Shown here one piece after another: positions 1 through 10,685 of a stretch of DNA of 64,000 nt. The stretch comes from Aotearoamyces nothofagi (lineage: Eukaryota > Ascomycota > Leotiomycetes > Leotiales > Tympanidaceae). Each line of letters opens with the position of its first letter. The stretch's first letter is position 1. The translations under genes were made by a program, and so were the position numbers. The notes beneath the pieces were generated by a model. The model had not been told where the DNA came from. It saw nothing but the letters and a program-made list of their open reading frames with translations, and did not search any database. The DNA lies in NCBI GenBank assembly GCA_015345905.1, contig JADDTR010000020.1, positions 496,001-560,000 on the forward strand, read 5' to 3'.

Positions 1-1884
1 AAGATCCCAGATCTGCGCAAAGTCAGTTTATCGTATCATCTTAGCTTCAGTATCAACTTACACGAATGCTTCGATCCAAGCTGCCCGTGATCAAGTGCAC
101 ATCATCAAATTGTAAGCAAGTCACGGGCCCCGTATGTCCAACAAGACTGCGGTGAACTTGTCCGCTTCTTAAATCCCACAATCGGACCATTCCATCCGCC
201 GTGCCACATGCTAGGGCAGCATCAAAGACCTGCAATGCTCCGACAAAATCGGCGGTGACATCAGGTAGCCTGCCAGTCTGCCGCCATGTTCCTTCGCCTG
301 AACCCATTGTAGCTGATGCTTGAGCTGCTGCCCACATTACATCAAGTGTCTGGACGCAGCGACCCTTCTCAAGATCCCATTGACGTAACGTCTTGTCCGA
401 AGAGCCAGAAATGAGAGTATCTCCCTTGAAGTAAAGTGCAGTGACTTCATCAACATGGGCTTCGAGTGTAAATAGTGGGCAATCAGACATGCTTCCACTC
501 GGCGGAGATATAGGTTCGTCGTCGGGATTCTCAAATGCAATGCCATCGTCGTCCTCGTCACGACCTCCCTTGTTGATACGGTTGTCCTGTGGATCATATT
601 GTGCTTTACTTAAGTCCCACAGACGAACTGTTGCGTCCATAGAGCCAGTGGCAGCTATATTATCCTCGACTTGGAGTGTGCGTACAGAAGCAGTGTGGCC
701 TTCCAGAAGGCCCATACATCTGCCAGCACTAAGGTCCCATACTCGTACAGTATCATCCAAAGCCGCAGTTACCATGGTGCCAAATGGAACATCGAAATCA
801 AGCGCGGTGATCATGTCATTATGGGCTTGAAGCTCTTTAATCATAGACCCCGGCTCGAAATGTTCGTGTAATATTGGCATGGACCTTCTGCGGATGGTCT
901 TATGTCGTTTAGCTTTTGGTGGTGTAGATGTCACTGCTGGCAGCTTTTCGTATATAGATTCAGACATAAAAGATGCATCCATGGCGTGGTCCTCTGGTAT
1001 CATTTCCAGATCACCATCTACAGTCCTTGTTGGTGCTTCCTGGTCCAATTCTGCAACAACATCGAGTTGTTCTTGGGCATCTTCAAGTCGGGTTTCAATA
1101 TCGAGGACTATTTGCTTGTTAGTTGTCTTCTACCCAGGAATGTTTGGCATCATACTGGTGTGTTCTAAGAGAGCCTCTTCCTGTTCTAAGTCTGCTAATC
1201 GGTCCAAAACAATCTTCCGCATGCTAATGAGGTTCGCAACCTTAACATCTATCTCCCTTATTTCGCAACTGGCCATGTTCTTTCGAACGCTCAGCATCTC
1301 AAATCGATGGCTTAGGTTGTGCTTCTCTCTGTTGAGCTTGGCTAGTGAAGGTGGGTTATCCGATTCGGAGCCATTGTCCTCTATCAGTTTTCTCCCTCGA
1401 GAAATCCTACGTCGATGCTTCTTTTGCTCAATACTAGCATCTGGTAAAGTTGCCTGGAAGCCTTGGAACAGCGAGTAGACATTGTTATCCTCAGGTATGT
1501 TTTCAAGCAGCTCGTCAGGAAGGAAGGTTAGGGCTCGATATTGGATTTCGGATGTTGATAGTTTCGATCTGACAAGATCTGTTGGAGTCGTTTTTGCGAA
1601 GGAAAAGACGCTTCTTTGCAGATTTGGCCGCCGCAGCTGCTTGTGTAGGTCGGCCATTGCATTTTGATAATGGGTGCTAGCAGCAGGATCTGCAAGGGGC
1701 CCAATAATATGCCCTGCTGTCGTCGTCACCTTTCGCCCAAAAGCCTCAAGGCCTCGGGTCTAATCCAACATTATTAGCTTTTAGCAATTAGATATATCTT
1801 GCTGGAGCATACCGATATTATTGGAGCTTCCTCCTCCGTTGGAAGTCTGAACGGAGAGACATTACGATTTTGCGAGCTGGCCAT
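1..1884 (-). CDS. mdv1: Mitochondrial division protein 1 (WD40 adaptor), 3' end beyond window
   Basis: Model: complement(join(<1..12, 62..1107, 1156..1759, 1813..1884)), 578 residues visible. Family role: Mdv1/Caf4 adaptors sit on the outer mitochondrial membrane, bind Fis1 with an N-terminal region, and gather the dynamin Dnm1 for fission. Seen here: N-terminal segment with [13 protein letters not shown], which is typical of filamentous-fungal Mdv1; a predicted coiled coil at about residues 170-240; then WD40 repeats from about residue 315 (repeated VRVWDL, VRLWDL, LRQWDL). Introns are 53, 48 and 49 nt. The 48-nt intron uses donor GTATGA and removes an apparent in-frame TAG. The last intron (13-61) joins SIR to IWDL, so the final repeats lie past the left edge. 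The start at 1884 is the first ATG of the open frame. Divergent from chorismate mutase, 330 bp between starts. Confidence 0.93.
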
Positions 1885-2214
1885 TCGTTCTGAGCCCCAC
1901 TCGTAACTCACGAAATAGCTGCAGCTCTGAAGACAATCCGGTAGCTGTATTCGTGCTACCGTGCGAGATATTCTTATGATGTTGACTTCCCTGCTTGTAT
2001 CTTGCCCGGACGCCGATGATACGCTCGGAACTTACCGCTATACGCGAACAGGGGAGGGGAAACAGCGACCCCTCAGAAGTGGTGGTAGCCAACGTGCACA
2101 TGAGCAATTTTGCAGAAACTCAACTTCAAAATACCTTCCGATAGTTTGATAATTTACCTCCTGTGACTACAGTTTTGCAACCAAATTAACCAGAACTGGA
2201 CAGAGTTACAGCAC
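1885..2214. promoter_or_regulatory. Shared divergent promoter, mdv1 / chorismate mutase
   Basis: A 330-bp gap between two head-to-head starts. I see no convincing coding potential; the short frames here carry no family signature. It must hold both promoters and both 5' UTRs. No specific factor site is claimed. Confidence 0.55.
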
Positions 2215-3105
2215 ATGGACGCTGTTATCGACTTGTCAGATGCCTCAAAAGCTCTGGACCTTGCAAATATCCGATTCCAGCTCATGTACGTACCGCCCCA
2301 AGGCTGATATGAGTTATACTGATACCGCTGGCCTTACAGTCGACTCGAAGACACCATAACTTTCCATTTAATTGAGCGCGTCCAGTTCCCCTTGAACCGT
2401 ACAATATACGTGCCCGGCGCATTGAACATCCCCAATAGTGATCTCAGCTTCCTCGACTGGACACTCCGTGAGCAAGAACGCCTTCAATCACTTATACGAC
2501 GATACGAATCCCCTGATGAATATCCATTCTTCCCCGATGCTCTGCTGAAGCCGATTCTTCAACCGCTCAAGTACCCAAAAATCTTGCACCCGAATAACGT
2601 CAATGTCAATCAAAAGATAAAAGAAAGCTACATAGAACACTTTCTACCAGCAGCATGTCCAGACTTTGGACGACAAGATCGTGGAGAGAGTCAGGAGAAC
2701 TACGGCTCAGCCGCAACTTGTGATATCTCATGTTTGCAAGCGCTTTCAAGGAGGATTCATTTTGGGAAGTTCGTGGCCGAATCGAAATTCCAAACAGAAA
2801 CACAGAAATTCACCGCATTGATAAAAGCAGGAGATCGTGAGGGAATTGGAGCTGCTATTACAAATGAGGCTGTGGAGAAGAAAGTACTTGAACGGTTAAG
2901 ATTAAAAGCAACAACATATGGTACCGACCCGAGTATCGGGGCCAATGGTCAGGGCAAGATAAACGTTGATGCAGTTGTCACGATGTACAGAGATTTTGTC
3001 ATCCCGCTTACAAAGGTTGTAGAGGTGGAATATCTCATGCAAAGGTTGATAGAATTGCCAGAAACCGATCTAATGAGCTCGGCGCAAGTCAATAACGGCG
3101 CCTAA
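2215..3105 (+). CDS. ARO7: Chorismate mutase, fungal AroQ type
   Basis: Model: join(2215..2285, 2340..3105), 278 residues; yeast Aro7 has 256. It converts chorismate to prephenate, the committed step to phenylalanine and tyrosine. Seen here: the N-terminal helix reads across the 54-nt intron as [20 protein letters not shown], with the Arg and Glu of RLEDTI where the family has active-site residues. Other family segments are [27 protein letters not shown] and a C-terminal [21 protein letters not shown]. By homology the yeast-type enzyme is inhibited by tyrosine and activated by tryptophan; allostery here is inferred from family membership only. It converges on BCP1 with 30 bp between stop codons, so the 3' UTRs almost certainly overlap. 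Confidence 0.95.
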
Positions 3106-3135
3106 AGAATGAAGATATATCTTAAAAGATAGCGT

Positions 3136-4066
3136 TTATTGCTGTAAGGCTAAATAATTGCTAACGGCCTCCACTGCACCTGCAAACTTTCCAGCCTCAA
3201 TGAGTATGGCTCGACCCTGTGGTTTGATGCCGAGCTCCTGGAATGCTCTCTTGCTATCCGCCTTCCCCTCCCCTTCGTCTTTTGTATACTCGTACCCCCC
3301 TTGTCCCAAGGCATGGCGCTGAAGTACCTCATCCTCAGGATGAAAGTAAAAAGTCTCCTTGTCAGCCTTACCCGCTTTGTTCTTCTTTTGTTTTGGCGCA
3401 TCCTCCTGGTCCAATGCGGACACTATCTCCAGGTATGTTTTTGAAACGATCAAGTAATGTGTGAATTCGTAAGGCTCTTTATCCTCCACGGCGGCTTCGA
3501 TCTCGTCACATAGCATTGTGTACATAGGCGGAGCGATCTCGGATGGAACATTGATTAGACGTTCGGTGAGAATTAGGCCAACCTGCGCGGAGGAAGAACT
3601 GAGGAGGCTTGCAAGCGGTGCAAGGCTGGGAATCGCCTTTGATTTCTCAATGAGATATGCTACAATATCCTTAACAACTTGTTTTTCCCGGTGCTCGTGA
3701 AGGTTGAGGATCGTTAGAAATGCATAAGGGTCTGTCTCTTTGCCATCGACCTTAACGGTTGAGCCAATGGTTGGTTGTGAGAGGATCAAGTCGACCAGAG
3801 CAGAGAGATTAAATAACTGCGAGTCTACGTCAAACAATTGTCGAAGGAGACTCTTTAATCCGTGAAAATCGACCTCGGGTGCCATGTTAAACCATTCGAA
3901 TTCGACATTAACCATGTCAACATCCTAGACAAGTTAGCAATAAACTTTTTATGATAGGAGATCTTTAGGCACAAACATCGTCGCTACCACTTTCGTCATC
4001 ATCATTAACCACCGTTGCCGGGGCTTCCGGTAAGACCTCCGGATCTCTGACTCGCTTTTTGACCAT
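3136..4066 (-). CDS. BCP1: BCP1/BCCIP family protein
   Basis: Model: complement(join(3136..3924, 3977..4066)), 292 residues. Yeast Bcp1 is a nuclear protein that acts as chaperone and export factor for ribosomal protein Rpl23 and is linked to export of the kinase Mss4; the human homologue is BCCIP. Seen here: a basic start (MVKKRVRD), an acidic stretch (NDDDESGSDDDVDMV), then the family hallmark VEFEWFNM. The body carries the conserved LRQLF, YEFTHYLIVSKTYLEI and a late FYFHPEDEVLQRHA segment. The 52-nt intron (donor GTTTGT) joins the acidic tract without a frame change. It shares an 892-bp divergent region with the next gene. Confidence 0.93.
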
Positions 4067-4958
4067 TTGAAGAGTTTTGCGGGGTGATGATGTTTATGGT
4101 AAAATTATAAAGTTACGACAGAACGAGGCAATCGCGGGCATGTGCGCTCTCACCGCCTACAACTTGGCAGTAAATTTTTTGAACGCGCAACGAACTTTCG
4201 CGATTAGATACTCGATAGTGATAAGTGAGAATCTACAGGGACCGAGGGACCCTTCAAACATCTGCTTTCAAGGTGTTTAGAAATCTGAAAATCATATTGT
4301 CTGCGTTCTGAGACAGTTTCCATACAATCACCGAAAACTTTCAAAATGTCATCTCAAGGCGTTATCGCCATAATATATCATATCACCATTCGAAGTCTTG
4401 TGGTGATGGACTTGAGACTCATCACCCATAGGCAGTTAGAATTTCCCAATAGTATTATTGAGACTAGACTAAGGTTCTCACACATGCTAATAGAATACAA
4501 CGTCTTGAAGAAGAAAAGCATACCTATCTAAGGAACAATTTTCAATATTGACTTCAGCACAGCGTCTTACTAGTACTACTACCTATACATGTTTGGCTGT
4601 GCGCTTCGGAGCGGTGACGGCAGCCAGCCGGCGCTTAGAATTCTGCCGCGTCATTTGCGACCTTGAAAGTTCCGTTCCTGGTACAATGACAATCGGTAAC
4701 CACAATAGCTACTGCATTTAGACAATGAGCTTTATAAGTTCATTCAAAAAAATATGAATAGAGCCATTAAAACCCAAGAGCAGCCCTTAAAGGCGCACAC
4801 GCACAGGTTTCTTTCTTGCAAGATCCGACATCTTTGATTCACCGCCTTAGTATCGATCATATCAACGGTTTAACGCATTCGCAAAATCCCTTTTGACAAA
4901 GCAAATCAACAGAACACCAAGCTTCATCAACGAATATCTAATCCCGAAGGTGCCAGCC
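4067..4958. other. Intergenic region, BCP1 / unnamed nuclear-type gene
   Basis: An 892-bp divergent gap. Two short open frames occur (4077-4280, 4346-4531), but neither has a recognisable motif nor splice sites joining it to a neighbour. AT-rich stretches lie around 4700-4770. I see nothing else. Confidence 0.4.
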
Positions 4959-6334
4959 ATGGATCAAATAATCAAACTTCGAGATTCTCTCGTCGGATAC
5001 CTGTCTCCCGCAGCCAAGCGCCGTCGGACAATGATGCCTACAACACCTAAAGAGAGACTTGATTCAATGAAGAGACCTTTTCGAACACCCATGAGTGTGC
5101 CTGGCGACCGAAAAACCCAAGTTATCATAGCGGGCCGAGTAGACAAGAAGTACCTCTCACCGTCCGACACTAAACGAGCTCTCGCTGTTGCTGCAAAGAA
5201 AGCTGCCAAAGTCGATAAAGAGTACGAGGTAGACGACGAGGTAGACAACGGGGTAGACGACGAGGAATACGACAATGAAGAGAAGGAAAGGGGCCAGGAC
5301 GTCCCTGAGGAGAGCATAGAGCAAGCAGAATCCGACATAAGTCCACGGGACTCCGTATCTCAGTTAGCTTCCGACAATGGCACTGAGGTGACAGGCGCCA
5401 CTGGTGGAGATGACAGCGATGACGACTTGGCTTACATGTCTGAAAAAGAGTCAGAGCTTTCGGCTGAAGCAAAAGTTGATATATTCCTAGATAAGCAAGC
5501 GGAGCTCGCCCGCATAAAGGAAGAGATATCCAAAGCGGAGGAGGAAGACTGGCACCCAGACGAGATAGCTTTGTTCAAGAAGCTTTCTATGCGTGGATTT
5601 GAGCCCCTACTACCAGATAACTGGAGAACCGACTTCCGCACCTGTCCGCCCCAGCTTTTCTCTAGTAACGATGAAGAGACATCCATTAATTCTCAATCTG
5701 GCAACATTTTTAGAGGTATGTGATGTCGCATAACTTGAGGATGAATTTAACACTGACGATTTCAATAGCAACCAATGCTCTGTCATCTCTTGTCACCCTT
5801 GGTGGGCGTGTCAGACTAGCCATGGATATTCGCAAGCCACAAGAGCAATTGATAAAGAAAGAGCTTGAAAATTACATCAAGTGGTCCGAGAAGGATGGCG
5901 GCTACTCCGAAAAACGCTTTCTTCCTGTATTGTGTATTGTTGCTGGCAAACCTGACCAAGACCTCACGGCGCTCAGTAAAACTGTTGAGGATCAACTTGA
6001 ATTCTTAGCCCTCAAACACCGCCAAGCCGTATCACTTCCGCCACCAGGTCGTATCAACGAACATGGGGAGGTCAAAATGTTTTCTAGACCACCGCCCGTT
6101 TTGTACGGAGTCATCGTTGCCCACTGCCTTACTGTATTTGTTAGTTTGGACTCTGCGAAACCGGACGCGAAGGTTAAGACTATCGCTCATTTTGACTTCA
6201 GCAACGCAGATATGGATGTGTGGAATGGCTTTGCTTTGGCTATCCTGGTTTGTGCCGCTAGGAACTACATCATGTCAATCAAGAGTGAATTGGAGGCCGA
6301 GACTGATATAGAGATTAGTGATCCAGACCTATAA
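4959..6334 (+). CDS. Uncharacterised acidic protein, probably nuclear
   Basis: Model: join(4959..5715, 5769..6334), 440 residues. I do not recognise a named family. The start is the ATG in gccagccATGG; the frame is open further 5' but has no upstream ATG. Seen here: a basic cluster AAKRRRTMM near residue 25, suggesting nuclear import; a very acidic stretch around residues 90-130 (EVDDEVDNGVDDEEYDNEEK); an alpha-helical segment VDIFLDKQAELARIKEEISK; then a well-ordered C-terminal half with a predicted hydrophobic core (PVLYGVIVAHCLTVFVSL, FALAILVCAARNYIMSI). The 53-nt intron joins IFR to ATNALSSLV. The C-terminal block looks like a conserved domain. A chromatin or nucleolar role is only an inference from the composition. 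Confidence 0.8.
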
Positions 6335-6651
6335 AATAGGCCAATTAAACGGCAAGATCGACGGCTAGAACACGTTCCACTGTATCGAAATTGAGCGGGT
6401 TAACCATTAAGTTTGAATAACTCTCGGGATTGTTTTTGTTAAGATGCTAGATACCCTGCACATAAGTTTCATTTGCTTTTTATTTAGTTACACAGGTTGT
6501 ATACGATAGGGATCTACCTGCACAATGCAAGAGCTACAGGCCCTGTAATTATGTCAAGTTCCAAATCCTTAATTATCATGTCCTAAGACGCCCTCTCCAC
6601 CTACCTTCTGACTTTCAATGCCTTATAATAGTGTAGATTCGTGAACTTGCC
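6335..6651. other. Convergent 3' intergenic region
   Basis: 317 bp between two stop codons of converging genes. It holds 3' UTRs and T-rich stretches (6470-6490). No open frame of note. Confidence 0.5.
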
Positions 6652-7214
6652 TCATTCCTCATAATCGGCTTTATTAAGTTCCTCAATCGCAGACTCTAAT
6701 TCCCTAATCCTTTGTCCAAATGGTCTCTTTTTCAGTTCATCTGCAGCCGGACCCTTCAAGGCCTTCTGGTAAGCGGCTTGAAGCTTTTCCAGCATCTCAC
6801 GAGCGCCCTGACGGTCTTCAGCTGCATACGTCATACGATCTTCTGTAGATTCGGTCGCAAGTTCAAACTCATCCTTCGCTTCGGAATATCTGGGAATCGC
6901 AAGTTTAAGGTCCAATCCATAATAAATTGCACGCAATGGAAGTGGAAGACGTACATCTCCTGCAGTTCCTCCGCTATAGTGTCTGCTAGAGACCGTCCGC
7001 TGCTGTAAGATTTCCTCGTCATGTCCCATGGCTTATTACGTGCAGTGGGACTCATCCTTGGCGCACGAAGGCTCTGGATTATCGTCGCAACTGGAACTTG
7101 ACTTGGACGGCCTCGGCTCAGACGCGTGGTGATAGCGGAATAGTGGAAATGCCGTGCATAGCTCGGTCGAACAGCGCTCTTGCTAAATCTGAGAGTGTTC
7201 ATCGCTGCGATCAT
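6652..7214 (-). CDS. Small protein with likely mitochondrial presequence
   Basis: Model: complement(join(6652..6889, 6955..7214)), 165 residues. Not recognised as a named family. The N-terminus (MNTLRFSKSAVRPSYARHF) is rich in Arg, Ser and Ala and free of acidic residues, as in mitochondrial targeting peptides; the basic, unstructured stretch runs to about residue 70. The rest is predicted helical and charged (EELQEIYSEAKDEFELAT, then REMLEKLQAAYQKALKG, then IRELESAIEELNKADYEE), compatible with a coiled coil. The 65-nt intron (donor GTACGT, acceptor CCCAG) restores EELQEIYSEAK; without splicing neither half is sensible. Start at 7214 or the in-frame ATG at 7202. It is divergent from ALG3 with 216 bp between. 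A matrix or inner-membrane role is inference. Confidence 0.75.
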
Positions 7215-7430
7215 AGCTGGATGAAGAGGATGGATTCCTGGGTATCTGAGGGATAAAAGAAAGGAATATTTCTGTGCGGAAAAGTGCCGTCAACAGTATG
7301 ACGACGTTTATCGGGGTCACCCCTGCTTAATCAGGCACACACAGTGGTAAGGCAATAATATGTTTATCTCGAGCTTCTGACATGTGTCAACTGGATAAAC
7401 GAGAGCTTCAGGTAGCTATTGAAGGCTAAC
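7215..7430. promoter_or_regulatory. Compact divergent promoter, small mitochondrial-type gene / ALG3
   Basis: Only 216 bp separate the two ATGs, the shortest divergent spacing in the window, so both 5' UTRs and both core promoters must lie here. No specific site is claimed. Confidence 0.5.
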
Positions 7431-8835
7431 ATGGTCTCGATTTCGCAACTTTATGGGCAAGCCATTGACTTGGCCGTTAATCCGAAGCATACGCGATGGC
7501 TCTCTCCGATACTGCTGATGCTAGACGCAGTTCTCTGCGGTCTCATCATCTGGAAAGTGCCTTGTACGTGTTATTTTCATTTACGCCTAGTTTTTCATGG
7601 ATTGACGCGACTGTAGATACTGAAATTGATTGGTCGGCATATATGGAGCAAGTATCGCAATTTATATCTGGGGAAAGAGATTATTTGAAGATCGCTGGCG
7701 GTACAGGTCCTTTGGTGTATCCTGCTGCACATGTGTACATTTACACAGCGCTTTACCATCTTACACAGAAAGGGACGAACATTTTACTGGCACAAGGGAT
7801 CTTTGGATTGGTATATTTGCTAGCATTGGCAGTTGTAATGGCTTGTTATAGGCAGGCAAAAGTACATCTCGACTATTTGCAGTTAATCGATTAAGCGCTC
7901 ATTTTCTGACTTTCTCATTCTTATAGGCACCTCCATATATCTTTCCCATGCTCATCCTCTCGAAAAGACTCCATAGCATATTCATCCTGCGCTGTTTCAA
8001 CGACTGTTTCGCGGTGCTATTTTTGTGGATTGCTATCTATGCCTACCAGCGCCGCATGTTTACTCTCGGAAGTCTTGCATACAGCTGGGGACTTGGAACA
8101 AAAATGTCACTTCTTCTTCCTCTGCCCGCCCTCGGAATCGTTCTATTCCTTACGAGAGGAGTTGTAACTGGACTTCGTCAGGCATGGCTCATGGCTCAAC
8201 TCCAAGTTGTCATCGCCTTCCCGTTCATCCCTAAACACGCAATTGGATATTTAAGCAGAGCTTTTGAGTTCTCAAGACAATTTCTGTTCAAATGGACAGT
8301 CAATTGGCGTTTTGTTGGCGAAGAAACATTTTTGAGCAAGGAATTCTCGATAAGCTTAATAGTAGGACATGCAAGTGTATTAGTACTATTCGCGTTGACG
8401 AGATGGTTAAAGCCAGCTGGCCGACCTATCCAGGATATGGTGCGCAGGGTCTTGGGGGGTCAAGAAGCCTTAGGAGATATACAGCGACAAGTTTCGACTC
8501 GGATCACACCGCAATATACCCTGACGATAATATTGACAGCAAACGCCATTGGCATGCTTTTCGCACGCTCGCTGCACTACCAGTTCTTTGCGTACTTGGC
8601 ATGGGCAACCCCGTTCCTTCTCTGGCGCAGCGGCCTCCACCCGGTTCTACAATATAGTCTTTGGGCCACGCAGGAATGGGCGTGGAATGCATATCCAAGT
8701 ACGAATCTAAGCTCTGAAGTCGTAGTGGGTGTATTGGCGATAACAGTAGCTGGTGTATGGTGGGGCACGGGAGGAGAGGAGTACCCTGAAGTCAAGGACG
8801 AGACAAAGGCTGATGATCGATGGTATATCAAGTAG
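7431..8835 (+). CDS. ALG3: Dol-P-Man:Man5GlcNAc2-PP-dolichol alpha-1,3-mannosyltransferase
   Basis: Model: join(7431..7563, 7617..7861, 7927..8835), 428 residues, normal for family GT58. The enzyme adds the sixth mannose to the lipid-linked oligosaccharide on the luminal side of the ER, using dolichyl-phosphate mannose, before transfer of the glycan to protein. Seen here: many hydrophobic spans; the family segment [15 protein letters not shown] followed by [20 protein letters not shown]; the loop [16 protein letters not shown]; and a late [18 protein letters not shown]. Introns are 53 and 65 nt. The first splits the Tyr of VPYTEIDW and the second joins RQAK to APPYIF. It ends 26 bp before the stop of the converging EIF1AD-like gene. 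Confidence 0.96.
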
Positions 8836-8861
8836 TTCGTTCGCAGGGGTCGTGTGCTTCA

Positions 8862-9326
8862 CTATTCGCTATCTGATTCGTCTGAAGGAGGCATTTTCCC
8901 AACAGTTGATTCCTCATCCGAGTCTTCTGGGTATGTCGGTGCCTTGGCGAATTCTTTTGGCCTGAATAATCCATTAGAAAATTAGGCCCTCGAGTGAAAA
9001 GGGAAAATAACTCGCCAGTATGATTCCTTCCTCCACTCGCGCTCATCACGAACCACGTTAAGGATCTCTCCATCGATCTTGTTTTCTCTCACGCCGCCAT
9101 CCTTGGTGTCGACGAGGACATACCCTCCTCGTTTGATCCAGATGGTGTTGCGAAAGCGGGAGGGAAGCTCAACTAGAACTTCCTTGCCACTGGGAAGGGT
9201 GCATGAGTACAGGCTGTTGCCTGTAGCCTTGAGAACTCGCGCGATGGATTGTGTAGACGTGACCGCGGGTGGCGGAGTAGAAGTTTCCTCGGCAGCTGCC
9301 TGGACGTTGCGCTTTGGCCGACCCAT
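8862..9326 (-). CDS. EIF1AD-like S1/eIF1A-domain RNA-binding protein
   Basis: Model: complement(join(8862..8961, 9016..9326)), 136 residues. The family (human EIF1AD/haponin) has an eIF1A-like OB fold; the human protein works in late 40S maturation. Seen here: MGRPKRN start, then the OB-fold core ARVLKATGNSLYSCTLPSGK, LVELPSRFRNTIWIKRGGYV and ILNVVRDE. The end is acidic (PEDSDEEST, PSDESDSE), as in homologues. Only a GC-AG intron (8962-9015, donor TG|GCGAGT, acceptor TTCAG) keeps ESYW joined in frame to PKEFAKAPTYPEDSDEES. The nearby GT donor would give a short, basic, unrelated tail. The name rests on the OB fold and tail; confidence in the splice is moderate. Confidence 0.85.
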
Positions 9327-9590
9327 AATGGCTGGACCGTGAAGTGCAAGCCCGTGGTTCGCCGGAGGGAGGAGTAGGATTAATGAAGAATGAACTTGCA
9401 AGAGACCAGTACAAAGACTCGATTTACAGCGCAGGTATGGGACGTGTTTGAAATTGAACTATTCGCGGCAAAAACCTTTTTAGGTTGCTATGGTGTGGTG
9501 GGGTTTAGCGTAACTCGCCAAATGCCATTGCGGACACTCCCGCCGCAGTTTTTGATTTTAGGCACGGCCGGCATGACACGCTGGAGTCTA

Positions 9591-9630
9591 CTGGCTGTGG
9601 CTGTGGCTGTGGCTGTGGCTGTGGCTGTAC
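9591..9630. repeat. TGGCTG hexanucleotide tandem array
   Basis: About six near-perfect copies of TGGCTG (CTGTGG in another phase) in 40 bp, in the promoter region upstream of the MFS gene. Confidence 0.9.
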
Positions 9631-9793
9631 CGCGGTGCTCCTGGCGGTAGGATGCGACACTCCAGTACAGTACAGTCCAGAACAGCCCAGAACAGTACAG
9701 CGACCGACCTGCGTTAGCCACGCACCCACTCGTCCGCGCTGCTTTAAGGCGCCTTCCTTCCCTGCTGGCCGTCGACTCCTCAACCCCAAGGTC

Positions 9794-9829
9794 CGATAAG
9801 GAACGGCGGTCCCTTATCGCGACAAATCC
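9794..9829. promoter_or_regulatory. Inverted GATA pair (CGATAAGG...CCTTATCG)
   Basis: Two perfect 8-bp arms, 9794-9801 and 9822-9829, separated by 20 bp. Each arm contains GATAAG, which matches the HGATAR site of fungal GATA factors such as AreA/NIT2. It lies about 860 bp upstream of the MFS start and 470 bp upstream of the EIF1AD-like start. Function is inferred from the motif only. Confidence 0.4.
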
Positions 9830-10685
9830 CCAAGCTCCCAAGCTCCCAAGCTCCCGTGGCTCCCCACCATCTAAAACCCGGGCGAGGCTAGGCATTACAC
9901 GCCCAGAGCCCGGAACGCAGAGGACGTGTAGGGCGGGAGACAGAGTACAGAACCACGTACGCTGGTTCCGCAGAACAGCACCATCAGACACCAGACACCG
10001 GGTGCCAAGAGTCGAGCCCATCCTCAGCTCTCCATCATTGCTCTACATCATTACTCTGCCCGCACATCCGTAACACGGTTTCCCCAGAGGGGCCCCATGA
10101 TCCATCTAGATATCTTACCACCCACCCCCGAAGGTTCGGCTTGATGCATCATTTGATGTGCTGCTGTATCTAGAGTTCTTGGTGTTTGTGGTGTTTGATG
10201 CATTGATGTACTCGTATTATTATTGTCAACTTGATGATTATTTGCAATTGCAGTGAGTCAGTGCTGCGTCGGCAGTTATCACTGTAGCAAACTGCCAGCA
10301 ATAGCATGGTCTCTGTACCTCGTAGTACGGCAATACCCTCGGTAACTAGCCACGGATTACTAACCCTCGACCTTATCAGCGATCGAATTTTCACGCCCCT
10401 CCTCAAAGTACTCGGGCTCAGCTCTCTATTATCGTGAGCTTAGAACCTGACGGGCAGTGATGGGTCTAGCTGCTTAGCATTTAGCGGTGAGCAGCCAGGT
10501 CTAACTCCGTCTCAGCAAGCAATCTTCACTATTTAGTATTTTCCATCGTCTTCGATATCGATATCATCGGATTTACACTGCCAATTCGCTATACACACAT
10601 CAATTATCACACTTTCATACGCCCATATTGTTCGAGGCATCTTAAGCCGTTCTGAGTCTCTGAGACTCTAACACACAATTTCAAG

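Larger units (their letters stand above)
9327..10685. other. Low-complexity, GC-rich divergent region
   Basis: 1.36 kb between EIF1AD-like and the MFS gene. It holds a TGGCTG hexamer array, a CAGTACAG/CAGAACAG-rich stretch (9663-9702), a three-copy AAGCTCCC repeat (9832-9855) and an inverted GATAAG pair. Open frames on both strands here arise from the repeats (runs of Val-Ala or Gln-Pro) and are not credible genes. Confidence 0.6.

Noticed and set aside
1108-1155. In-frame TAG in mdv1 that looked like a premature stop or an A-to-I editing site
   Set aside because: A 48-nt intron with donor GTATGA, branch CTAAC and acceptor AAATAG removes it and keeps the frame, giving [15 protein letters not shown].
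9488-10021. 177-codon minus-strand frame across the TGGCTG array
   Set aside because: Its middle is a translated hexamer repeat (Thr-Ala run) and the rest has no signature.
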